From Oryzias latipes (taxonomy: Eukaryota > Chordata > Actinopteri > Beloniformes > Adrianichthyidae), in the NCBI RefSeq assembly GCF_002234675.1, contig NC_019864.2, positions 21,020,582-21,084,581 on the forward strand: a DNA stretch of 64,000 nucleotides. The letters are read 5' to 3'. Positions 12,067 through 22,600 of the stretch are shown here, piece by piece. A program made the translations under genes and the position numbers. How positions within the stretch are numbered: position 1 is the stretch's first letter; every line of letters starts with the position of its first letter. Under the pieces are notes generated by a model. That model saw only the letters and a program-made list of their open reading frames with translations. It ran no database searches and was not told where the DNA came from.

Positions 12067-13278
12067 ATGTTTGAAGTTGAGACCCATATATCGTGCCTTT
12101 TCCCGGAAATTCTGGCCATTATTTTCAGTTATATGGACGTTAAAGACAAAGGGAGAGTAGCACAAGTGTGCACGGCCTGGAGGGACGCGTCCTACCACAA
12201 GTCTGTGTGGAGGGGGGTGGAAGCCAAGCTCCACCTGCGACGAGCAAACCCGTCTCTGTTCCCTAGCTTGCAGACCAGGGGGATAAAAAAAGTTCAGATC
12301 CTCAGTCTGAGGCGAAGTCTGAGTTATGTCATCCAAGGAATGCCGCACATCGAAAGCCTTAACCTCTGTGGATGCTTCAACCTCACAGACAATGGTCTCG
12401 GACATGCCTTTGTGCAGGACATCCCGTCCCTGCGGCTCCTCAACCTCAGCCTGTGCAAACAGATCACTGACTCCAGCTTGGGCAGAATTGCGCAATACCT
12501 CAAAAACCTGGAGGCGCTTGACCTGGGAGGATGCAGCAACATCACAAACACGGGCCTGCTGCTGATTGCCTGGGGGCTGCACAAACTCAAGAGCCTCAAC
12601 CTGCGCAGCTGCAGGCATGTGTCCGACGTGGGCATCGGACACATATCCGGGATGACTCGCAGCGCTGCGGAAGGGTGCCTGTCCCTGGAGAAGTTAACCC
12701 TGCAGGACTGCCAAAAGCTCACGGATCTGTCTCTCAAACACGTCTCCAAGGGCCTCAACAAGCTCAAAGTGCTCAACCTCAGCTTCTGTGGAGGCATATC
12801 AGATGCAGGCATGATCCACCTGTCCCACATGGCCCACCTGTGCAGCCTGAACCTGAGGTCATGTGATAACATCAGCGACACCGGGATCATGCATCTGGCC
12901 ATGGGCTCTCTCCAGCTGTCTGGGCTTGATGTCTCCTTCTGTGATAAGATCGGAGACCAAAGCCTGGCCTACGTTGCCCAGGGGCTGTATCAGCTCAAGT
13001 CCCTGTCGCTGTGCTCCTGTCACATCAGTGACGACGGCATCAACAGGATGGTGCGGCAGATGCACGAACTCAAGACTCTGAACATTGGGCAGTGTGTGCG
13101 AATCACTGACAAAGGGTTGGAGCTGATCGCAGACCACTTGACCCAGCTGACAGGGATCGATCTGTATGGTTGTACCAAGATCACCAAGAGGGGCCTGGAG
13201 AGGATAACACAGCTCCCATGCCTTAAAGTGTTGAACCTGGGACTGTGGCAGATGACTGACAGCGAGAGAGTGAGATGA
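12067..13278 (+). CDS. fbxl14: F-box and leucine-rich repeat protein 14
   Basis: An intact 403-residue reading frame in one exon. FBXL14 is the substrate receptor of an SCF (SKP1-CUL1-F-box) ubiquitin ligase; vertebrate FBXL14 (Ppa in Xenopus) targets Snail-family factors and others. The F-box spans about residues 6-50 (HISCLFPEILAIIFSY, then VAQVCTAWRDASYH). It is followed by about eleven Cys-containing leucine-rich repeats of the type LxSLNLxxCxxIxDxGL. The protein is very close to mammalian FBXL14 up to LNLGLWQMTDSE. The start has G at -3. Human FBXL14 begins at the Met of METHISC; here that position is Val and the Met lies three codons earlier. The frame ends SERVR-stop, and a gtgaga donor-like site overlaps the last codons, so a spliced C-terminus like that of the human protein is possible. 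Confidence 0.95.
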   Translation: MFEVETHISCLFPEILAIIFSYMDVKDKGRVAQVCTAWRDASYHKSVWRGVEAKLHLRRANPSLFPSLQTRGIKKVQILSLRRSLSYVIQGMPHIESLNLCGCFNLTDNGLGHAFVQDIPSLRLLNLSLCKQITDSSLGRIAQYLKNLEALDLGGCSNITNTGLLLIAWGLHKLKSLNLRSCRHVSDVGIGHISGMTRSAAEGCLSLEKLTLQDCQKLTDLSLKHVSKGLNKLKVLNLSFCGGISDAGMIHLSHMAHLCSLNLRSCDNISDTGIMHLAMGSLQLSGLDVSFCDKIGDQSLAYVAQGLYQLKSLSLCSCHISDDGINRMVRQMHELKTLNIGQCVRITDKGLELIADHLTQLTGIDLYGCTKITKRGLERITQLPCLKVLNLGLWQMTDSERVR

Positions 13279-13917
13279 CATTTCCTGTATTTTGTTCAGA
13301 GAGAGTCTGCTTTAATCCATCCATTATTTGACTTCTTAAACTGTGACTTCATTAGAAGAGGGACTCACTGGAACAATTCTACTCCATTTAATCTGCCTTT
13401 GGTTTGGTCATGTTCTCTTGTTTTTTTTTTGGTTAAATCACCATCTGTGCACATTTCTGTCTTGCTACCTCACCTGTTCAACAGGAGTGCCTATAGTCAC
13501 TGAACACAAGGTAAGACTGTGTACTCTAACATTCAAAGGAAGTTTTATTTCAAAAGGCCAGAGATTTTCTTAAAATGTTAGTTTTAATCTTTTTTTTTCT
13601 ACTCGAGTGTGTATAAATAATTTTTACGTTAAATGACTAAATTGTACTTCAAATTGAAGTGAGTAGTTGGCACCTGTCTCCTTGTTTACCTGTGTACAGT
13701 GGGTTGTTTTATATTCCCGAGGAAGTAATATATGTATTGTTTTGTACTCTTGTCTACAGTAAGGTGTAGTGATGAACAGCTTCTGAGACTTATATGCAAT
13801 ACTGAAAAACTTCATCTTTTTTTTTTAATCTGAAGAGCTTCCATTAATAATAAGAGTATATGTTTAAGAAAACAGTAATTAAAGACATTTTATATTCATA
13901 CTGTAGTGATATTTATG

Positions 13918-13923
13918 AATAAA
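13918..13923 (+). terminator. Candidate fbxl14 poly(A) signal
   Basis: An AATAAA hexamer lies 640 bases after the fbxl14 stop and is followed by T-rich sequence. It is the first canonical signal in a suitable position. The intervening 13279-13917 holds only the presumed 3' UTR, including a donor/acceptor-flanked 26-base stretch at 13485-13510. Confidence 0.5.
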
Positions 13924-14230
13924 GATTCTAAATATATATTTGTTTCCTCTTTAATGGTCGTCAATATGTTGCACATGAAGAATTTAGGAAAAGGCTAACA
14001 TTAGAATTCCCATATATTAACTAAAGCTCAACTTAAAAGTATTTTGTTCCTTTAAAAATGATGAAAATTGACAGGGAAAAAAGTAAAATGTCACTGTTGC
14101 CTGGTTATAAATGTAGCTTTGGTACCGTGAACGTGTTTCACAAATGAACAGGGTTTAGAAAAATTCTGCATAAAGTAAAAAGGTTTTCTGCTTCCATAGA
14201 AATTTTTAGAAACACGTTTTTGGATTAGAT

Positions 14231-14686
14231 CAGGGGTGGGCAAACGTTTTGACTTGTGGGTCACAAAGCGTTCTAAAATGTCACAAAAGGCCTGGACCCA
14301 GGATCTGATGTGGCGTGTTTTGGTAATCCACCTCATTAGAGATAGAAATAACAGAATCTGGACACAAACAGGCTTTAATCTGGATTAAGAACAGAACATT
14401 TTTGGAGTTTTGATTTCAAAACTGTGACTTTTGTTCTCATTTTAGTGTCAGTTGCAGCAATGCGTTAAATGTCCCTCAGGGGAAAAATGCTGCGTTCGTG
14501 TGGTGTTGGAATAATCTGAAAAATGACTGTTCAACAGAGAAAAACAACAAAATGCAACATCAATGGGGATTTCTCCGCCTAAACAAAGGTCAATGTATTG
14601 GCAATGCACCATCTCTGGGGAGACGCCAGAATGAACAGTTTAACGGGCCACATATAGCCCCCGGGCTGTAGTCTGCCCACCCCCCT
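14231..14686 (+). mobile_element. hAT-like non-autonomous element
   Basis: The left end caggggtgggcaaac and right end gtctgcccacccccc are imperfect inverted repeats of hAT type, with gggccacatatagcccc just inside the right end. The flanks share TAGAT, a degraded target duplication. It lies between the convergent ends of fbxl14 and erc1 and has no coding capacity. Confidence 0.75.
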
Positions 14687-14817
14687 AGATTACAGCTCTC
14701 AGCATATGTAAATTTGATGTTCAAGATGGTTGACTAGAAAAGAAAAAAAAACCTAAACTCAAACTGTTCTGGACTAATAAAATCCCACAAGACATAAATC
14801 CACAGGCTTATAATTTC

Positions 14818-14823
14818 TTTATT
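14818..14823 (-). terminator. Candidate erc1 poly(A) signal
   Basis: AATAAA on the minus strand (TTTATT on plus), about 1.83 kb after the erc1 stop codon. It would end a 3' UTR that carries a (CA)n tract. fbxl14 terminates from the other side, leaving roughly 0.9 kb between the two signals. Confidence 0.45.
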
Positions 14824-16651
14824 TACATACATACAAAATCTGAAGAAGTCACACGTCTGTTTCACTTTTTTTTTTTACAGTTTGATTTAGTAACAGACAC
14901 AAGGCAGTACGAGTCTTACGCAAACACACACAGAAGTAGACTGAAGCCTCTCACGCAGCAGCTCTGTGACCCGCGCAGGAAAGAGCTGAGGTAAAGCAGA
15001 GACGGCCTTAAGGCACAGGCCACAGAGGGGGGAGACACTCTGAAACCTGCAGTTTAGCAGAAAATCCACCTTAATCTGACACCTTTTTACTTTATTTTTG
15101 CTGATTGTGTGCTTTTTTATTCCTTAATCTCAGCAAGATTAAATCATCCACAAAAGAAAATGAAGGATCCAGGAGTTCTAAGATGTCACCTTTCAGGGAA
15201 TATATGTTTATGAAAAAAGTATTTTAAAATAAATGCAAGGAAAGTGCTTTCCTATCCCACAGTCTTTGTTTTAAAAACATTCGGAATGGAATTCTTTTGA
15301 CATTGGACGCTCCTCAGTTCCTGCTTTTTTTTTTTTTTTTAGAGCAACAAACTTGGAGAATCTGTACAAACATTCAATGCATATCCATACAATAAGCAGT
15401 ATTTATTTCTTCCATATAAAGAACATGACTTTCTGCAGCACTGTCACACACACACACACACACACACACCCTGACAACTGCACTGCTTTTATCTTTTAAT
15501 AAGTATTTCTGTAGAGAATGCACAACACCTTTCACTTGACTTTATTCAGTGACGGTACGTGTTAAATATCACTTTATTTACAAACTGATTTCAAATGTTG
15601 AACTCTATTGAAAAGTGTTTCCGTAAAAGTAGATGCACTTAATTAAACCTCATCCCTAAAGATAAAAAAAAAGTAAATTAGAAAAAAAGGAGGAAACGTT
15701 TTTTTTTTTTTTTTGGTAAATTAAAGAGGTGAGGTTTAAGTGACACCTATAGAAACTTTATCTGAAACTGAATAAGTGTTATTTGAAAACCTTTTACTTC
15801 ATGCCTTAGCACCATTGTTACAGAGGAATAAAGATCCCTGCTTTAGGTCCAGTTCTGGTCTTTGTGCATGCTCCAAGGCCACGAGAACGTTCTCAAAAGA
15901 AACATTGCATACCTCATAAACAAGTGGGTGCCGTGTGCAAAACCATCCAGAGATGAACACATAACCACAAACAAGTAGGGTTGTTTTTTTTTTTCCATCC
16001 CCTCTCTCACGGAGAACATGATAACTAAAATCGGATCTTTGATTAAAAAGACACGCCTTGACCCCCCCTCTAATGCCAATGATCCAGCCACTGACCACGC
16101 AGCAGCGTACCGACGTTTGTGCTCATTTGGTTCAACGGTGGTGCTTAAAAACCACTCCACCCTGCACCACCTTCCTGACTGAAAGTGCTTTCCTGTACCT
16201 CTTTTTAGTTTTGAGGGATGAATGGGAGCAGTGGAGACAGGTGAAAGTGCGCGAGCAGGCGATTCTTGCTCTGAGTGAGGCTCTCCAGAGGAAAGAGGAG
16301 GTTTGGTGGTACACCCCAAGACCTCCAGAGGGAGGGTTTATCCTCTAACCTGTAAACGTCTCGACCAAATTTAGAAACTGACATCTGACATTGACTTTTT
16401 TTAAGCTAGAGAGGAAAATCCCATTTGTTTTGTTCGCAGCAATTTTAGTCATCTGCCTGACGTGATGCGTTCAGGTTTGTGCTTGAAATCCAATGTTTCT
16501 TCAATGGGATGTTAATTTGGTTGTACCGTCTCTCCTCAGAGCAACAACGAGGCAAAAAAAGCACTTCCGGCTTCAAAGTCCAGTGGGACGAAGAATAACC
16601 CCCCGGTGTGTCAGTCATTGTTTTGGGGAAGGGAAGAAACTCCTGCGGTCA
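14824..16651 (-). other. Presumed erc1 3' UTR
   Basis: No gene of its own is recognised. The stretch is A/T-rich with long homopolymers and a (CA)n dinucleotide run at 15445-15469. The minus-strand frame 15843-16319 (158 codons) has no recognisable domain and is best read as chance within an untranslated region. Confidence 0.5.
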
Positions 16652-19600
16652 TCAGGATTCCTCCAGGGCTTTGACCACCTGCTCCAGGATGTCGGGGCAG
16701 CAGTCTGCGATCTGCTGGAGAACGGCGTTGGCAAATTCCTGCAGCTCTCCGCTCTCTTTCTCACACACCTCCAGCTCCTGCTTCAGCTGGAAGAAAAAAC
16801 GTTTTTTTTTTTTTTTTAAATAAACTATCAACGTTTTTATCTTCAGAAGACATTGGATTCAAAAATGATCATCACAAAATGCAGATTTCAATAAGATTTG
16901 AACTTTGTAAAATCGATGACGTCATATTTGCCGTTTAAAAAAAAGAAAAAAGAAGCGAGCATGGTGTCCGAATTGTTTTTAAAATCCAGGGCACTACATC
17001 ATCCTACACTAAATGTTCTTTTAGTAGTTGGGGGTCAGGGTGGGAATTCGGAGACAGCCAGGTCAGACTGGCTCCCATCATCCTTTGATCTGTTTTGCCA
17101 AAGCATTCTAAGTGGTCTTTTAATGATGATTATGCTGTTTTCTGGCAAAAAACAAGACAAAACAAAAAAACCTGCTGTTTTCTAGGACAGAGTTTCTGCA
17201 GAGCGGCAGGACTTCATTAGAAATTCACCTCTAAGTTGTGGGCGGGACCGCTTACACAGGGCAACCCCCCCCTTCCATTCCTGTCACCCATAACTAATCT
17301 GTTTACATGTTCTTTCGCTAGCTTACAGCCCCTCGCAACCCCAATCTAACATTACCAGTGTAACAAAAACAGCCAGCAACATTGGAGCTGGGCTGCACGG
17401 TGGCGCAATGGTTAGCGCTCTTTCCTCACAGCAAGAAGGCCCCTGGTTCAAGTCCTGGCTGGGGGACATGAACCAGAACATCAATGGGGGACCTTTCTGT
17501 GTGGAGTTTGCATGTTCTCCCCGTGCATGCGTGGGTTTTCTCCGGGGTCTACGGCTTCCTCCCACCATCCAAAAACATGCTTCATAGGTTAATAGGTCAC
17601 TCTAAATTGTCCCTAGGTGTGAGTGTGCATGAGTGTGTGATTGTGGCCCTGCAAAAAAACAGGCGACCTTTCCAGGGTGTCCCCTGCCTTCGCCCGCATG
17701 TGGCCAGGATAGGCTCCTGGAGCCCCGTGACCCCGAAAGGGAATAAACGGATTAGAAGATGAATGAATATTGGAGCTATTCAGATGTATAGCTTTGAGCC
17801 AGATGAGGAAAATAAAGACACACACGGATCTATTTATAAGTGGATGCATCGGAATGGGGAGCTTTGGTAACAAATACAATATTTTCAAAACGTCAAATGT
17901 CATTTTTGTCCATCTGCTCCTGATTTACAATGATTTGAATAAAGAAATACTCAGAAATGCAGTTTTAAGCTTAATTTTTTCAAATATTTGTCCTCCATCA
18001 TCTGAAACACAGTTTCCATTGGAGTGGGTCTTTAAAACAGCGATGCTACACGGCTTTAAAAGGATTCAGCTTCTGAGCGTCCCTGCTCACCTGTTCGAGG
18101 CTCATCTTCTGAAGCTCCTCCTCCCAACCTGCCGGGTCGCCGTGGTGATAGTGAGGGGGCGGGGTCAGCTGGCTGAGGATGCTGGGATCTCGGTCGTGGC
18201 AGAGGTCGGTCAAGTGTGCAATGTAGAGTTTGAGCTTACTGCGGTTCTGGCATAAGGCTAAAAGAGGGGGAATCATCTACAGGGGTGGGAAGCAAAAGAG
18301 GAAGAACACATCGAGAAAAAGATAAGAAAATACTTCAGCTCAGAAAAAGACTTTCATTATCCGCATGCAAGCTTATCAACCCACCACCAGGACACAATAG
18401 AGCCAGATGTGACGGGAAAATCAACACTGATTTGTGCAGCCGAACCAAAATTCCTGATCATTCAACGACCGTTCCTCAGCTCAGCGTCAGTGCACTGACA
18501 TGCAAAGCCCAGAGGGTTTACACATGCAAACATTTAAACAGCGACCCCCACCTCTCCCAGTCAACACAACACAAGGCCAAACCACAGGATGAGGCGTGTA
18601 AACCAAGCCACGATGACCATGGTTGTCCCAGATTTGAGAAGAAAGATGAAGCGGAACCACAAACACGTGAGGTAAACATGCCAGTGACGGATGTGACAGG
18701 TTTGACTTTTCATACAAAGCTCACCCTTCGGAACAAAACAGATGTGAGAGAGAGGAGGAGGGCAAAAGACCAGCTATGCCCAAATACCCTCCTCATCATC
18801 CTATTAGGTAAGCCAGCCGCAGCATTGGAAAAGGATTTTTAGTTAGTTAATACAGATGAAAATCCTGCTGTGTCCTTTAAATAGCTGGTTTCAGATCAAT
18901 GGCAGATGTCAGAACGGGCCTTTGTGATCGTTTAGAGGCCCTTTTATAGCAGTCAGGTGATCTACCTGGTCTGGAGAAGGTTTGTGGTTTGTGTGGTCAG
19001 CTGCAGTCTTTAGGTGATCGTCCTCATAGTTGTCTGCCATGAGCTTCATCCTGTTCTGAGTCTGTAATTCGAAAACAGAACAATCCTAGTTTTACACACA
19101 AATGAATGAGAAATAAATAATCAAAAGCACAATTTACCAAAATAAATCAGAAAATTGTGTCTCTAGGATTTAAAAATATATCCCACTCCAATCACCTTTT
19201 GATCTACTGTAAAAGCATCCCCAGAGGTCTTTTAATGATGACTGTCCTGTTTTTAGCCCAAATCAAAAAACTTGTGTCGTGAAGGGACCCCACCGCCCTT
19301 CCCCACCCTTTTGCGAAGCAGAGATGTGCAAGAAGCTTGTGGCCTACCGAGGGTATTTTCTACGTCATAAGAAGCCCCATTTTTTCATCTGCTCCCGATT
19401 CACAACTATTTGAATATAGAAATATATATATTTTGCAATTTTAAGACAAGTTTTCTTACTATATGTCAATTTTAAATCCAATTTTCTTAATTTATTTACG
19501 AAGAATGGGGTTCTGCGTCTGTAATTGTATGCTTGGATCATACCAGAATCAATCAACTCTAGTCATTCCCAGATTTATATTTAATCCATTTGTATAAAAT

Positions 19601-22600
19601 TCCTCATGCTGAAGCTTTTCTTCAAAGCCCACATCTATGATTTGATGAGGAAGAACTGACAGCATAACTTACCATTGCCACCTTTATATTATACACCATC
19701 ATCTACATGTGAACAGTAATGAATGAAGCTGTGGAAAAGTCTTTAATATAGTTTATAATACTTTCTTCTGACCTGCTGCTTGAGCTGCTGCACCAGTCGG
19801 TCCTTCTCCCGCTTCAGCATGGCCACCTCATCCTGGGTTTTCTTCTTCTTAGAGGATGATAACTCCAGCAATGCGATGTTGGCATCCTTCTCACTGATAG
19901 CAGCTAACAACGCCTCCTGCCTGTTGGGTGGAGATGAAGCAGTGTGGCGTTTACAAAAACTCAATGATGAGCAGCACGCCAAAAACAGGACGACATTTTA
20001 CAAGATTAAGGCAGCGATCGATAATCCAGACTCTGCGCCACCCTGCAGTGAGCCAGTGTGCGTCTTACTTCATCTCCAGCACCTCCTCCAGATGTTTCCT
20101 GCGCTCGGCTCGCAGGGTTGTGAGATGTGCCTCCTTCTCACACAGAGACTGTTGGGTGGAGCCCAGCTTGGCCCTCATCGACTCCAGCTCCTGTTTCACC
20201 TTCTCCATGGCGCCCAGCAACTCCTCCATCTGGGAACACAGACACACTAAGCAGTCAGTGGTGAGCAGAAAAAGGTGCCTGACTGAAGATCCACCACCGT
20301 CATGCTTCTTTGAAGATGTGACATTTGGAATAACTTGGAAGTGTGGGGAACTACTGACGAGGGAAGGGTAGCAGAGTTTGTGGGAACATCTGGGAAGAAC
20401 AAGAGGTTCTGTATAAAATAGATAAGGCCACACTTTGTAAATAGATTTATTTTACCTGCTATTTTTTCAACCAGATAAACCAGGAAACCATTTGAAGTAA
20501 CTAAACGTGCGTCAATAAAAAAAAATGTAATGATACAGTGTCATCTAATGTCAATAAGATACAGCCATTCTGCATTGACTGCTAAACACTCCCTGTTATA
20601 TATTAATGATATCCCAGCCAGAGGGAGCTCAGATCTTGAATTTTCATTGATATCTGTATAGTCCTGCTGCCAAATGTCTGTTTTCTGTAGTCATGTATTT
20701 TTGCGTCACGGCGGCGACTGAGAATTCACAAGCTTTTGCTTCACATCAGTGTGTGTTTTAACCACAACAGAAAAAAAGGTAAAGGTAAGGAAAGAAACAG
20801 CAGGTAAAAAAAATCCCAGAGTGGGCTGGAGACAACCATTCACTGTATATGGGAACTGGACTGAGTGACTCCTCCCCCTTTACGCTCCACACAGGAAGTA
20901 CCCCATGGCTCCAAGAAACCAAAACCCCACAGACTTCTATAGAGAAAAAAACAGTTATTACTCATTCATTCTATTTTTAGAATAATTCTTGCTAATCCTC
21001 TTTTTTTGTAGTGCAAGTTATATAAGCGGCTAATTGGATAATAAAAGTATGTGGTCTTACGTCGAATGTTCAAAATATTTGATTGACTGATTTTCTTGAG
21101 CCAGTAGGGGTGATGCCTTTCAAAAATCTCACTTCTAATTGGCTAGAGTGGTTGCCATAGAGATTTTGACTCCTGCTATGTTCCCACCGGGCGTGTGACG
21201 CATGTACTTGAACATGCTGAACCTGCATTCTTAAATTCACATTAAGCCCACAGGGAGGGGCTTATTTCTCTACAGTTGGAAGAGGCGTGATGTCAAATGT
21301 CAAGTGCAAATCTTGCTCCAGGTTTTTTTTTTTTTCCACAGCTCTAGTACGATGTGTGAAAGACTTAGAGTTCATACAATTCCCATTGGGCACAAACCGC
21401 AGTTATTAATTTCTCCTTCATGATCAACGATCAGGCAATTAGCACTTCTGTGAATTAAAAAGGGCACTATCCAACAAATCCCTGATTGGTCGAGGTTCCA
21501 CCTGGTTTAACTCTGAACCCGCGTTCAAATGGCCGTGCGTTTTGTATGCAAACAGTTGAAGAAACTTGCATAGTGACATGAACGGTAAAGTCTTGATTAC
21601 AGAAGCCTGAAACGAGTGTTTCCGTGTTTTTCCATGGACTTTTTATCTAAAGTGGTCACTTGAGCGTGTGTTGCCGAGGGCGGTGTGCACATAGCCTCAG
21701 ACCGACTCGGACTGATCACTACTGACGATTTCTGGTTCCAACATGGTGGCGTTCCTAACTCGGAAAAATGGTGGTTGAATGGAGTTCATGTGATTGGAAG
21801 CCATTTTCTATGGGTGATGTTACGTCTAATCGGTCCAGTTCTCATATCCAGTCAATAGAGACAACGCAAACACTTCACAAAAACATGCAGTCTGAGCAAC
21901 CGCAGCGTCAAAGTGTCCACATGCAGAGCAAATGTGTCCAAATGTAGCGTTGTAGGAGAAAGAAGGGGGGTTGCTGCTGCATCAGACCACATGGCTAGAA
22001 GACGTGTTGCTCACATTGTGTCCACCCTCTCTAAGTGTCGCTGCTCACTCATGGACGTCACATACATTGGGCTCATACCTTAGACCACTTAAAGTGGGCG
22101 AGGTTGGACTCATGCATTGGTTTGAGTGAGTGCTTCTGACAGGCGGTTGTGTAGCAGAAAGAAAACAAGAGAAAATGACAAGCAAAGGTAAAAGAACTGA
22201 GAGAGGAAGAAGAGGCCAGAGAAGAGGCAGGAAAAGAGAGAATGAGCGACACCACTATGGCAGTTAAATGTGATTCACAAAGGAGTGTCGATTTTTTAAT
22301 CCATATGCAGAGATGTTAAGAAACAGATGCACTGTAGCTTTGGGCCGGTTAATCGTTAACGCAGATGTGTGCTGTGTGCGAGTGCGGTCCACCTGTTTCT
22401 CCTGCAGCGAGCGGGCAGCCTCCTCCTGTGCCAGCACCATTTCTCTCTCAGCAGTTATTTGAACGCTCTCCCTCAGCGCTTCCTCCAGCTCCTCAATGCG
22501 CTCCGTCTTCTGACGCAGAGTGTCCTTCATGAAAACACAAACATGTGCTTCCTTTATCTGTATTTTGACCCAACATTTCCTTCTGAGGATACCAGCATGC

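Noticed and set aside
12324-12902. 192-codon minus-strand frame and other frames across 11944-13281
   Set aside because: They are shadows of the intact fbxl14 frame; only the plus-strand frame shows F-box and LRR sequence.
15445-15469. (CA)n run and other tandem dinucleotides as CRISPR-like repeats
   Set aside because: They are simple microsatellites without spacers; the genome is that of a vertebrate.
15843-16319. 158-codon minus-strand frame after the erc1 stop
   Set aside because: It is in the presumed 3' UTR, with no similarity I recognise, and overlaps a second unrelated frame.
17403-17475. A tRNA gene at the SINE head
   Set aside because: A- and B-box-like motifs are present but the sequence continues without a terminator into a SINE body, and it has a target duplication; it is a retroposon head, not a gene.
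18285-18842. 185-codon open frame on the plus strand
   Set aside because: It lies in an erc1 intron, has no recognisable domain or exon structure, and overlaps the real minus-strand GIWA exon.
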